Source: a virus. Taken from it: a stretch of DNA of 24,650 bases. The stretch covers positions 1 through 24,650 of the IMG/VR virus record IMGVR_UViG_3300044955_000061. The stretch is one strand, 5' to 3'. The translations under genes and the position numbers were made by a program. The notes under the pieces were generated by a model that worked only from the letters and a program-made list of their open reading frames with translations, was not told where the DNA came from and did no database searches. Shown one piece after another: positions 7,948-14,846 of this stretch. Each line of letters opens with the position of its first letter. Within the stretch, counting starts at the first letter, position 1.

Positions 7948-8709
7948 CTACCCCTTCAGCAATGGAATGAATTGCGATGCGGCCTGCATGCCCCCACCGA
8001 GAATTCCAGCAAATCCTGGAATTTGCGTATTGGTCGAAACGCCGGTTTGCGTGCCACCAAGCCCGCCAGCCATTGCGCCCATTTGCATAGCGCGAAGGGC
8101 GCTCTGATACCCACGGTCTTGTGTTTCGTAATGAAGCGCCGCCTGATCATCCAGGACCTGCTGTGACCGCGCGTCTTCTGACATGCCAACGCGGGCAAGG
8201 CGTTCATCATCCGCATAAGCCAGGTCGTGCATTTGAGGGGCCATCGACATGGCCTGCAATCGCCTGTTTTGGTCTTGGTTGAATGCGTCATAGTGGATTG
8301 GTGCAATTGCTCGCGCCGCCGTTTCTGCAAGATGCTCCTGCGCAACACTCGAATTCAGCATTCCCGAATTCTCGAAGTATGACGCGGCAGCAGGCAGCGC
8401 CTCTCGCAATGCGTTCTCCTGCACTGCGTCAATGCGTGCATATGGATCGCCGCCGACCATATCTGTGTAAGCGTCAATCGTAGTGCCAGACACCGGGTTG
8501 GCCGCGGCAGTCGCCGACATGCCTGCGCGTGCGTCCAGTGTCGCTTGGCTTTCATCAGCCAGGCGAGAACCAAACGGGGCAGGTGTCAGGCGATTGCTGC
8601 CCATAAGCGTAGCGGTGCTCGTCAGTGCATCCCGCAATAGCGGCTGAGCGGCGCTCCATGGTTCTGAGACCGCGTTCTGAGACTGCTTCTGCTTGCTTTT
8701 CTTAGGCAT
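7948..8709 (-). CDS. Putative internal/ejection virion protein
   Basis: A 253-residue protein with a very basic Lys/Gln start (MPKKSKQKQSQN), then helical segments. The middle part (residues 95-160) has the layout of podovirus DNA-transfer proteins: an Ala-rich helix (REALPAAASYFENSG), a Ser/Gln turn (MLNSSVAQEHLAE) and YDAFNQDQNRRLQAM. The C-terminus is Gly/Ala/Met-rich with GAMAGGLGG and ILGGGMQAASQF, suggesting membrane contact. It overlaps the end of the GNAT-like gene by eight bases. The basic tail could bind DNA in the capsid. I regard it as one of the proteins that leave the virion with the DNA. No enzyme motif is visible. Confidence 0.6.
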   Translation of the reverse strand: MPKKSKQKQSQNAVSEPWSAAQPLLRDALTSTATLMGSNRLTPAPFGSRLADESQATLDARAGMSATAAANPVSGTTIDAYTDMVGGDPYARIDAVQENALREALPAAASYFENSGMLNSSVAQEHLAETAARAIAPIHYDAFNQDQNRRLQAMSMAPQMHDLAYADDERLARVGMSEDARSQQVLDDQAALHYETQDRGYQSALRAMQMGAMAGGLGGTQTGVSTNTQIPGFAGILGGGMQAASQFIPLLKG

Positions 8710-9094
8710 ATTCCCACAATCTATATGTTGGCTTGAAGTCCTGCTCTCTCATGAAACTGTCCCACCCCGCTCTGCCGAAAACCTTGACTCGCCCGTTGGA
8801 CTCTCGATCAGAAAACCCCTTGACCTCATCAAGTAGAGTCTCGCGCCAAGCCTTCATGTTTTTGCCTGCACAGAAGTCCAACCAGACCCCGCCGCTGGTT
8901 ATTTCCGTAAGCGCCACCGCATCGATATCGTCGCCAAAACAGACCCAGCATTGCCGGTTTCCGGAGTTTATCGCGCCTCGCAGCGAACGCTCTGTCGCCT
9001 CCCCATGAGAAAGAGCAACGAACTGTTCAAAGAACGGCTTTAGCCGGGGCCAGTGATTACGAACATCAACTCTCGTCAGCACCGATACGATCAC
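8702..9094 (-). CDS. GNAT-fold-like protein in ejection block
   Basis: The 130-residue product begins with GTG in a GTGA overlap with the upstream gene's stop. Its plan resembles a small acetyltransferase-like fold: N-terminal helix pair (VDVRNHWPRLKPFFEQFVAL), strands CWVCFGDDIDAVALTEI and VWLDFCAG, a helix (MKAWRETLLDEVKGF), strand VKVFGRAGWDSF and the closing FKPTYRLWEYA. This matches the order of elements in T7 gp13-like and other GNAT-related virion assembly proteins, which are small and sit next to ejection genes. The usual acetyl-CoA loop (R/QxxGxG/A) is not evident, so catalysis is doubtful. It may help assembly without being a major virion component. Family assignment is inference from pattern, not alignment. 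Confidence 0.5.
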   Translation of the reverse strand: MIVSVLTRVDVRNHWPRLKPFFEQFVALSHGEATERSLRGAINSGNRQCWVCFGDDIDAVALTEITSGGVWLDFCAGKNMKAWRETLLDEVKGFSDRESNGRVKVFGRAGWDSFMREQDFKPTYRLWEYA

Positions 9095-9288
9095 AGCAGG
9101 CTCAGGAGTTTTCCCATCGCCGTCCAGTTTGGCGGCGTCAGGCGCAGATAGAGAATGCGCGTCGTCGTATCGACATAGATCACATAGTTCAGGCTGATGT
9201 TCACCGATGGCACGCCCGATCCAGATGTGGTTGTGTTGCTATCGGGAACGACAGGCGGGTCTTTCAGGTCAGACTTGAGCGACTTCAA
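9091..9288 (-). CDS. Small hypothetical protein, probably structural
   Basis: A 65-residue protein starts with TTG at 9288, sharing four bases (TTGA) with the stop of the preceding gene. The N-terminal third is polar and loop-like (KDPPVVPDSNTTTSGSG) and the rest alternates as beta strands (VPSVNISLNYVIYVD, RILYLRLTPP). There is no membrane segment. It ends in a GTGA overlap with the GNAT-like gene. I do not recognise the family. Position between beta-rich virion proteins and ejection proteins suggests a minor tail or connector component. A different in-frame start does not exist nearby, so the non-ATG start is accepted on coupling alone. Confidence 0.5.
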   Translation of the reverse strand: MKSLKSDLKDPPVVPDSNTTTSGSGVPSVNISLNYVIYVDTTTRILYLRLTPPNWTAMGKLLSLL

Positions 9289-9692
9289 AGCGGATCACCA
9301 GACGTAATGAGAACACCATACATGATGATTGTCAGGTCGTTCGCAGACCCAGCGTGAATTGCAAAAGTCGATCCTTGCGGTGCCATTAGCGTGTTACGCT
9401 CAGCCAGCGTTACCGTGTCATTGGCCGGGATGCTTTCCGCGCTGTAGATGGTGTTGGCATCACCCGCAGAACCGCCGCTTGGCACAATGTGCATGGTGAA
9501 AGTAACCGCCGACCCAGTATGGTTGCACACCTTGAACGCGCCCACATGAAAAAACGCGTCATCCGGCACGGTCAGGAGCGTCTGCGCGGCCCCGGCGCTT
9601 GTCGCCGTGATTTCAGTCACTGGCAGACAGATAATCTCCCGGCCCGGTGCTTGACGCTCGTTCTCCTGCTGAATGCGTGGAATTCCGGTCAT
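9285..9692 (-). CDS. Beta-sandwich virion protein
   Basis: A 135-residue protein starting at ATG 9692 in an ATGA-type junction with the nozzle gene. After a charged leader (RIQQENERQAPGRE) the sequence is an alternating beta pattern: TEITATSAGAAQTLLTVPD, FKVCNHTGSAVTFTMHIV, SIPANDTVTLAER, STFAIHAGSANDLTIIMYG. This is the signature of small immunoglobulin-like or jelly-roll virion proteins that phages use as decoration or tail appendages. No catalytic or metal site is seen. Neighbouring genes on both sides are tail related, so a tail knob or collar component is likely. Specific family not recognised. Confidence 0.6.
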   Translation of the reverse strand: MTGIPRIQQENERQAPGREIICLPVTEITATSAGAAQTLLTVPDDAFFHVGAFKVCNHTGSAVTFTMHIVPSGGSAGDANTIYSAESIPANDTVTLAERNTLMAPQGSTFAIHAGSANDLTIIMYGVLITSGDPL

Positions 9693-11158
9693 CTCATGCC
9701 CGCCGCTCTATACCCGATCTGCACACCTTGGGCCTTTTCCCATACCGCACCAGCAGGGATTGTCATTCTCGCGCGTGCATAAAGCCCTTCAGCCCGAACC
9801 GGGCACCACCCGGCATCGTTCAGCATACCAACGTCAGATATCGTTTCCGGCCCGCCCTTAGCCGACTTAGTAATGATCCGCGCCTCGGTGTTCTCTGCTG
9901 AATTCTGCACAATCGGCCAGACTTGGCCGATCATGGAACGCTGCCCAGGCGCTGGCTGGAATTCCCCGGTTTCGAAATCAGCCTGAAGCGCGTCACCATC
10001 CAGAGCGGTTAATTCCGTGTTCGATCCGCTATTCAGGTAAGCCGACAAACGCCGACCGCGCGCCTGAAACTGCGCAGAATCCAGCGAAATCGGCACATCG
10101 TCAATCGTGCCGTACAGCGCGTCCAGCGCCTCAAGCGTCGTTGCGTTCACCGTGCCTTCGACAAGCCGTTCAAGCGACATGCTCGCCGTGGACCAGCGTT
10201 CTTCTGCCCACGAATAGATCAGCAGCCTGTCAAATGTGCCATCGCTTTCGTTCGACGCATAGGCCCAAACAACAGACTGGTTTTGCCAGTCAATCGCGCC
10301 GTGCGTTCGAAACAGGTCAACGCTCGATGCGTCGCTTCGGAAAAACTCATTTACCCGGCTGGTCCCAATGGGCTGCGTAGATGCTCCGTTCGTGGCCCAG
10401 AATCCATCGTGCGCCAGAAAGAACGTCATGAACCCGACCGTAACCACGGCATTAGGCGCAATCGCGCCACGGGCCTCCTCGATTGTCTCCACCTGAAAGA
10501 CAGACGGCGGACCCACCGCAGAAATCCGGCTAATCCCGTACTCTTGAAACACCAGAGGAAATCGCCCGCCGCTGATCCCCGTGATATGCCCGAACTCATG
10601 GCGCAACTCGGCATTCCCAGCCCGGTTCGTCGCATCCGCAGTGAACGTTGTTGGTTGGCTCAACCCCGACCACTGGATCTTGTAAGGATTCGACGCCAGA
10701 TTTCCGACAACCAAATGCGCGCCGACCTTGCCGATAACCTTCGCTTGCTCTGGCGCGTCCGAGACCGCCGACCACGTTGTGTCCGAGTCAATGTCTGTCA
10801 GGTGTTGCAGATCGTTGTTTTCCGATACAGCGAACACGAAGCTGTTGAACTGCTGAAACTGCCAATAGTTGTCCGACCCGATTGAAGTCAGCCCTGTTGT
10901 CGCCGTCACCGTACCGGATACATCGACCCACAGCTTATCGTCGCCGCCGCCTACCGTAATGGCGTCCTGCGTGGACCGGGCGAAGAACGCTGCGCCCCGA
11001 CACTCGCCAGACGTTGACCCTGACGTATTGCCCGCACCGAGAAATGGCCCATAGCCACCAGCAGACGGATAGACATTGTTCGCCCGCACGCATCCGGGGT
11101 TCTGAAAGTTTGGGTGGTCCGGCAAGAACTGACCGAACTGGATTTCTGCGATCTGCAC
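9689..11158 (-). CDS. DNA stabilisation / tail nozzle-like protein (P22 gp10-type)
   Basis: I place the start at GTG 11158, which shares one base with the adaptor's TAG stop, giving 489 residues; the longer frame to 11341 would bury 61 residues in the adaptor gene and its extra sequence looks non-coding. The N-terminus then reads VQIAEIQFGQFLPDHPNF, with NPGCVRANNVYPSAGGYGPF, the usual opening of packaged-DNA stabilisation proteins of the P22 gp10 type and related podovirus nozzle proteins. The body is strand-rich, with GGGDDKLWVD, GAHLVVGN and FFLAHDGFWATNG arranged like beta-propeller blades. Such a protein closes the portal channel after packaging and carries the tail tip. The overlap and neighbours fit this role. 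Ribosome binding site is weak, so coupling to the adaptor is likely. Confidence 0.7.
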   Translation of the reverse strand: MQIAEIQFGQFLPDHPNFQNPGCVRANNVYPSAGGYGPFLGAGNTSGSTSGECRGAAFFARSTQDAITVGGGDDKLWVDVSGTVTATTGLTSIGSDNYWQFQQFNSFVFAVSENNDLQHLTDIDSDTTWSAVSDAPEQAKVIGKVGAHLVVGNLASNPYKIQWSGLSQPTTFTADATNRAGNAELRHEFGHITGISGGRFPLVFQEYGISRISAVGPPSVFQVETIEEARGAIAPNAVVTVGFMTFFLAHDGFWATNGASTQPIGTSRVNEFFRSDASSVDLFRTHGAIDWQNQSVVWAYASNESDGTFDRLLIYSWAEERWSTASMSLERLVEGTVNATTLEALDALYGTIDDVPISLDSAQFQARGRRLSAYLNSGSNTELTALDGDALQADFETGEFQPAPGQRSMIGQVWPIVQNSAENTEARIITKSAKGGPETISDVGMLNDAGWCPVRAEGLYARARMTIPAGAVWEKAQGVQIGYRAAGMR

Positions 11159-11835
11159 TAGAATCGTGTCGGGCGCACCCGGCCCGTCCCCATCTTGCGC
11201 GTTGCTTCGGCCAATATCGCACGAATCTGCCCGCGTTCGATCTCCTGATGGACCAACGCAGACTCGGTGTCCTTGATATATTTCGCGTAGAGCCGCTTTG
11301 CAGCGGAAGCCTCGATAAGTTCTTGCGCTTCCTCGAACCAAACCGACCCATCAGTGTCGCTCGACGGAACCGCCCCCTTGACAGTTGCCGATATGTAGAT
11401 CGTCAGCGCATTGGTAGGGATGGGCCAGACGCCGATCTGCCCTGCATAGAGCGTGATAATGTTCGGGTATCCGCTGGTCTGCGACCCTTCTCGAAGGGCT
11501 TCGAAGTCTCGATACGGCACTGGATCAAGCGGGATATCAATGCTGCCGTCTTCGATTTTGGCGTATCGGATACTCACCACGTCCTTTGCAGACGTGGTTG
11601 CTGTGAAATCAGTGGAGTCGCCATATGAAGCGCCAGCCGTGAAGTCCACACTGTTATAAAATTCTGTCCCCGCAACAGTCGCGAACGTACCGCCGCGCAC
11701 CTCGGTCAGATACCACGGACGGCGGTTGAATTCGCGGATAGACGCCTTGATCTCGGCCTTGATCTCGGCCTCCAGATCGCTCCGCAGCGTCTGTGAGACG
11801 ACGTTAGCCGTTATCGTTGCGAGCGTTTCGGCCAT
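11158..11835 (-). CDS. Head-tail adaptor protein
   Basis: The 225-residue product has the plan of podovirus head completion/adaptor proteins (SU10-type adaptors, T7 gp11 and P22 gp4 in role). It opens with a long helix (LEAEIKAEIKASIREFNRRPWYL), then beta strands (TFATVAGTEFYN, DVVSIRYAKIE), the strand-turn IGVWPIPTNALTIYIS typical of these adaptors, and a C-terminal helical pair (EEAQELIEASAAKRLYAKY and VHQEIERGQIRAILAEATRK). It would bind beneath the portal ring and receive the nozzle. It starts at ATG 11835, 32 bases inside the Cys/His-rich gene, with AGGTGG close upstream. Position after capsid genes and before the nozzle gene agrees. Confidence 0.72.
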   Translation of the reverse strand: MAETLATITANVVSQTLRSDLEAEIKAEIKASIREFNRRPWYLTEVRGGTFATVAGTEFYNSVDFTAGASYGDSTDFTATTSAKDVVSIRYAKIEDGSIDIPLDPVPYRDFEALREGSQTSGYPNIITLYAGQIGVWPIPTNALTIYISATVKGAVPSSDTDGSVWFEEAQELIEASAAKRLYAKYIKDTESALVHQEIERGQIRAILAEATRKMGTGRVRPTRF

Positions 11836-11971
11836 CGTGCCACCTGCAATAGTTCGATCCGGTCAGCGGCTTCTTTTGGCACTGCGACCCGTCCTTACAG
11901 GTGCCGTGACAAGTGGCGAGGGGCAGCGATACCGCCCGCTCGCGTTCAGCCAGAATTTGCCGACGACGCAT
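11804..11971 (-). CDS. Small Cys/His-rich (zinc-binding-like) protein
   Basis: From ATG 11971 this frame encodes 55 residues; a GTG at 12058 would extend it to 84. The conserved-looking part is CHGTCKDGSQCQKKPLTGSN followed by YCRWHDG, a spacing of Cys and His (C-x3-C-x5-C ... C-x2-H) that matches short phage zinc-binding motifs of the DUF5763 kind. The preceding segment MRRRQILAERERAV is basic and helical. The ATG sits in TGATG, sharing one base with the stop of the 21-codon frame upstream, so it may be translated by re-initiation. The alternative is a single protein made by ribosomal frameshifting from the upstream frame. Metal binding is inferred from the motif; role is unknown. Confidence 0.5.
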   Translation of the reverse strand: MRRRQILAERERAVSLPLATCHGTCKDGSQCQKKPLTGSNYCRWHDGRNARNDNG

Positions 11972-12036
11972 CAGCAGCCGGTCTTGCCAACCGGGCGAAT
12001 TTCCTTCGGCGGCCTGGCGTTCGTTTGCTTGCTCAT
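11971..12036 (-). CDS. Tiny upstream frame, possible leader or frameshift N-terminus
   Basis: ATG 12036 has an excellent ribosome binding site (AAGGAG, eight bases upstream) and overlaps the preceding stop by ATGA, yet the frame stops after 21 codons (MSKQTNARPPKEIRPVGKTG then Cys). Its TGA overlaps the ATG of the Cys/His-rich gene. A start this good leading to so short a product suggests a leader peptide that delivers ribosomes to the next frame, or the N-terminus of a frameshifted protein. A true point mutation that broke a longer gene is also possible. Confidence 0.4.
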   Translation of the reverse strand: MSKQTNARPPKEIRPVGKTGC

Positions 12037-12239
12037 TGGTCCTGCTCCTTGAACACACCTGCCGAAATCAAGGCGTCAACCGTCGCCTGGAGCGCATCGC
12101 GCAACTGTGCGGTGGTTACTTTGCCTTCGGGGATTTCGGGAGATTCTGCGGGGGATGGTGAAGGGGCGAGGGGTTTCCCGCCCACTTCGAGGTCGCCAAC
12201 ACACAACTGCATGTTGGCGTACTGCGTTGCGCGGTGCAT
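12033..12239 (-). CDS. Small hypothetical protein downstream of head genes
   Basis: The ATG at 12239 overlaps the stop of the head protein (ATGA) and is preferred over an in-frame codon at 12269 that would lie in the head gene. The 68-residue product begins MHRATQYANMQLCVGDLEVGG, followed by a Pro/Ser/Glu-rich linker (PLAPSPSPAESPEIPEG) and a helix (TTAQLRDALQATVDALISAG) ending in FKEQDQ. There is no signal or membrane segment. It could be a small connector or assembly protein; the flexible linker between an N-terminal strand-like part and a C-terminal helix suggests tethering. The family is not recognised. Confidence 0.6.
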   Translation of the reverse strand: MHRATQYANMQLCVGDLEVGGKPLAPSPSPAESPEIPEGKVTTAQLRDALQATVDALISAGVFKEQDQ

Positions 12240-12652
12240 CAGGTGTTGTCCACCAGATACTCGACCCACACGATGCCGGAACCAGCCGTCGCTGCGGTAC
12301 CCGTCAGAGCGGGTGTGGCAACAACTTCGGCACCGGACGCGGTGTAAGCATCCGCTGCGGTCGCCAGTTCATCGGCGGCAATGACGCCCGCCGTACCCAG
12401 CGCCAGATCGGTTGCATATTCGTCGGTGTCGTCGGATGTGCCGTCAACCGCATTGCGGAAACCGATATCCAGGACATTCGACGTTCCCGCATTGAATGCG
12501 GTCGTCACAACCACACCGCCCCGGATCACAGCCGCGCCTGCGGGCAGGAATCCCAGAGAAACGGAATTGCCATCGTCACCGAAGACCACCGTTGCCTGAA
12601 GGAAGTGCGTCAGGTTGTGGTGGAACTGCTGACCTGCGTATTTGTCGCTCAT
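12239..12652 (-). CDS. Capsid-associated (decoration/head) protein
   Basis: The 137-residue protein starts at ATG 12652 behind GGAGG with ideal spacing, 12 bases after the major capsid gene. It is Ala/Thr/Gly-rich and strand-forming: LTHFLQATVVFGDDGNSVSL, GAAVIRGGVVVTTAFNAGTS, NVLDIGFRNAVDG, and a final strand SGIVWVEYLVDN. Proteins of this size and style often follow the capsid gene in phages of alphaproteobacteria and are thought to decorate or complete the head. The motif VVVTTAFN(A/S)GTS-x-LDIG is one I recall as recurrent in such proteins. The exact role, decoration versus head fibre, is open. Confidence 0.6.
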   Translation of the reverse strand: MSDKYAGQQFHHNLTHFLQATVVFGDDGNSVSLGFLPAGAAVIRGGVVVTTAFNAGTSNVLDIGFRNAVDGTSDDTDEYATDLALGTAGVIAADELATAADAYTASGAEVVATPALTGTAATAGSGIVWVEYLVDNT

Positions 12653-12664
12653 GTCATGTCCTCC

Positions 12665-13771
12665 TTACGCGTGCGCTGAGGCATAGGTGGAAATCACAAT
12701 CGACCCGAAGTCTTCGACATTTGCCGAACCAGATTCAGGACTGAAACGGTTCTTTTTGATGCCGAAGATGCTGCCCGCCTCGACACCGAACTGGTTGCCG
12801 TAGTCGAACATTTCCTCGTTCCAATCGTATTTCGACGCATTGCTGGAGCCGCCGAAGGCAATCGCCGCCGACTGCGCGCCGCACAACACCGCACGACGTA
12901 CCGTGTCAATCGCAGCGCCCGACGAACTGTTGACGCCCTGGGTGACACGCTTGGCCTTGTGCAAGATGATCCCATTGTAGACGCCCAGCGCGCCGGTGAA
13001 GATCGGGTTCTTACCCACATCGCCACCTTGCATCGCGGCCTTCTGGATGTCCTGCCACTGACCAGTTCCGGTGCCTGTGCGAAGGTCCGTCACCTGGTAG
13101 TCGTGCAGGAAGGCGACGTAGTAGTCATCGCCCATCATCCTGATCGGACGAATGACCGAGCCGGTGCTTTCAGCCGTCGATGCCGTCTCAGCCTTTTCAC
13201 GCGCATAGTCCAGCAGTTCCAGCGTGAACGTGTCGGATGATCCGAGGTCTTCGTCGTTCGAATTGCCGGTGCCTGCCAGAATCTTGCGGTTCGAAGTTGG
13301 TGCCGTAACGGTGTTGTTGCCCGTAAACCGGGTGTCCGTCTGCACCGTGTTGCCGCAGATATGGTTGAAGAAACTGACGTCCATACGGTCGGCCCACCAG
13401 TCCCGCAGCCCGTCCTTGGCCTCGGTCCGAAGTGGGTACGGAACCCGCTGTTCGGTCAGCTTGCCATTGATACGAACGGCGTGACGAAGCTGGTTCACAA
13501 CGATGCTGTCGTTGTAGAACTGCAACGCTTCCTCGTTGCCTTCCAGCGTTGAATCGCCTTGGACGCCATCACCCTGCAACTGCACCCGCAGTCCATAAGT
13601 GATCTTGTCGCCTGCGCCTTTTTTGAGGTCAACATGCTCTTGAATCAGGGCGTCTTTGCCCTTGCCGATGAAGCGTCCGATGTAGGTTTGTCGGATTGCT
13701 TCATTCGCAAGCTGTTTGGAAAACAGCTTATTCGTCAGAGAGTGATTGACCCCGAATTCTGTATTAGCCAT
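12665..13771 (-). CDS. Major capsid protein, N4 gp56 family
   Basis: The start is set at ATG 13771 because GGAGG lies five bases before it; an ATG 15 bases upstream (13786) lacks a site. The 368-residue product is recognised from hallmarks of the N4-gp56 major capsid family (Phage_capsid_3/DUF4043): GAGDKITYGLRVQLQGDGVQ, GDSTLEGNEEALQFYNDSI, VVNQLRHAVRINGKLTEQRV, and DGLRDWWADRMDVSFFNH. These cover residues about 50-140 and correspond to the HK97-like fold's E-loop and spine region in this family. The protein forms the icosahedral shell. It is preceded by a scaffold gene, which agrees with separate-scaffold assembly. This is one of the firmest calls in the window. Confidence 0.92.
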   Translation of the reverse strand: MANTEFGVNHSLTNKLFSKQLANEAIRQTYIGRFIGKGKDALIQEHVDLKKGAGDKITYGLRVQLQGDGVQGDSTLEGNEEALQFYNDSIVVNQLRHAVRINGKLTEQRVPYPLRTEAKDGLRDWWADRMDVSFFNHICGNTVQTDTRFTGNNTVTAPTSNRKILAGTGNSNDEDLGSSDTFTLELLDYAREKAETASTAESTGSVIRPIRMMGDDYYVAFLHDYQVTDLRTGTGTGQWQDIQKAAMQGGDVGKNPIFTGALGVYNGIILHKAKRVTQGVNSSSGAAIDTVRRAVLCGAQSAAIAFGGSSNASKYDWNEEMFDYGNQFGVEAGSIFGIKKNRFSPESGSANVEDFGSIVISTYASAHA

Positions 13772-13868
13772 TACGGCCTCCATCATTCAGGTTGATCATT
13801 CTCCCCTTGTCGCCGGTGGATTAGCGCAGACCGTGTGACGCCCGGTCAGGCGAAGACCGATTAGGAGG

Positions 13869-14792
13869 TCAGCCCGCCATCACCCGATCAATCTCGGACT
13901 GTGGCACCTTGGCAAGTTCGGCTTCTGACATGTTCGCCAGCGCCGCCAAGGTATAGCCGCCGGTCGATTGACCGCCAGCCGATGACAGTGACGCCTGCGT
14001 TTGCTGGGTCGCTGCCAGTTTATCCATTCGGTCAGCCTCCTGCTCGGCTGGAGCGGGCGTCGGACCTTTATAGCCACGCAGTTTCGCAAACTCGTAAATC
14101 TGCTGCGCGTGGTTCGTGCGGTTCGCAATCGAATTGTTGACCACAGTCGCCAGTTCGTCGTGGATGCTTACGCCGATCTGGTCTTCAGGCACACCCCAGA
14201 TCCGCAGTTCCGCCTTTCGGGATTCCACCGCAAAGTTCAAAGCGTCGTCGTAGTCAGGGGTTTGCTGGCGAAACGAGTTTTCGACCTGCGCCGCGTAGTT
14301 TACGGCTGCCTGCCGCTGAACTTGCTGTTGCACCTGCTGCTGAACCTGATCGACCTGATCAGCCTGCGGCTTGATCACCTGGGCCAGCGCAACCTTAAAC
14401 CCTTCCGGGTCTTCAATCGGGTCCGGCAAAGCCGCAATCTGCTCGTCAACGGTCTTTTCCGGTTCGACCGGGTTCTTGATCGCCTCGATTTCGGACGTTG
14501 CTTTTTCGATCTGCTGCTGAAGCAAAGTCATCTGCTCAGTCAGCCGGGCATTCTCTGCCTCTGCGGCCTTCCTGCCTTCGCGCTCCTGATGCATGGCACC
14601 GTGAGGCACCATTTTGACCTTATCGCCCTGGCCTTCCTCTTGCTCAGCCGCTTCCGCCTCTGGTTTGGCGTCAACTTCAAACGGCACGTCAGCCGCTTCC
14701 GATTCAACTGCGCTTTCCTCTGGTGCTTCCACAGGCTCAGCCTGCATCGCTTCCAGTGCTGCCGTTTCCTCGGCAGTTAATTCATCACTCAT
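13869..14792 (-). CDS. Scaffolding protein
   Basis: The start is taken at ATG 14792, with TAGGAG five bases upstream, rather than the in-frame codon at 14834. The 307-residue product is strongly acidic at the N-terminus (MSDELTAEETAALEAMQAEP), then charged and Gln-rich. A predicted coiled coil runs through ARLTEQMTLLQQQIEKATSE and again at DQVQQQVQQQVQRQAA. The C-terminus ends in small helices (LAALANMSEAELAKVPQSE). Acidic start, coiled coil and position between portal and capsid are what scaffolds share, while sequence is poorly conserved. It would guide procapsid assembly and be lost on maturation. No protease domain is visible. Confidence 0.82.
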   Translation of the reverse strand: MSDELTAEETAALEAMQAEPVEAPEESAVESEAADVPFEVDAKPEAEAAEQEEGQGDKVKMVPHGAMHQEREGRKAAEAENARLTEQMTLLQQQIEKATSEIEAIKNPVEPEKTVDEQIAALPDPIEDPEGFKVALAQVIKPQADQVDQVQQQVQQQVQRQAAVNYAAQVENSFRQQTPDYDDALNFAVESRKAELRIWGVPEDQIGVSIHDELATVVNNSIANRTNHAQQIYEFAKLRGYKGPTPAPAEQEADRMDKLAATQQTQASLSSAGGQSTGGYTLAALANMSEAELAKVPQSEIDRVMAG

Positions 14793-14846
14793 TGGCTCTC
14801 CTACGGGAGTCGAAGCCGCGATACGGTGCGGCAACCGAAATCCGCC

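Noticed and set aside
9689-11341. 550-residue version of the nozzle protein
   Set aside because: The extra N-terminal 61 residues lie inside the adaptor gene and read like an out-of-frame shadow; the family opening begins at the GTG at 11158.
13775-13815. Eleven-codon frame (MINLNDGGRNG) just before the capsid start
   Set aside because: It has a GGGGAG site but is too short to support; it overlaps the capsid ribosome binding site and is probably incidental.
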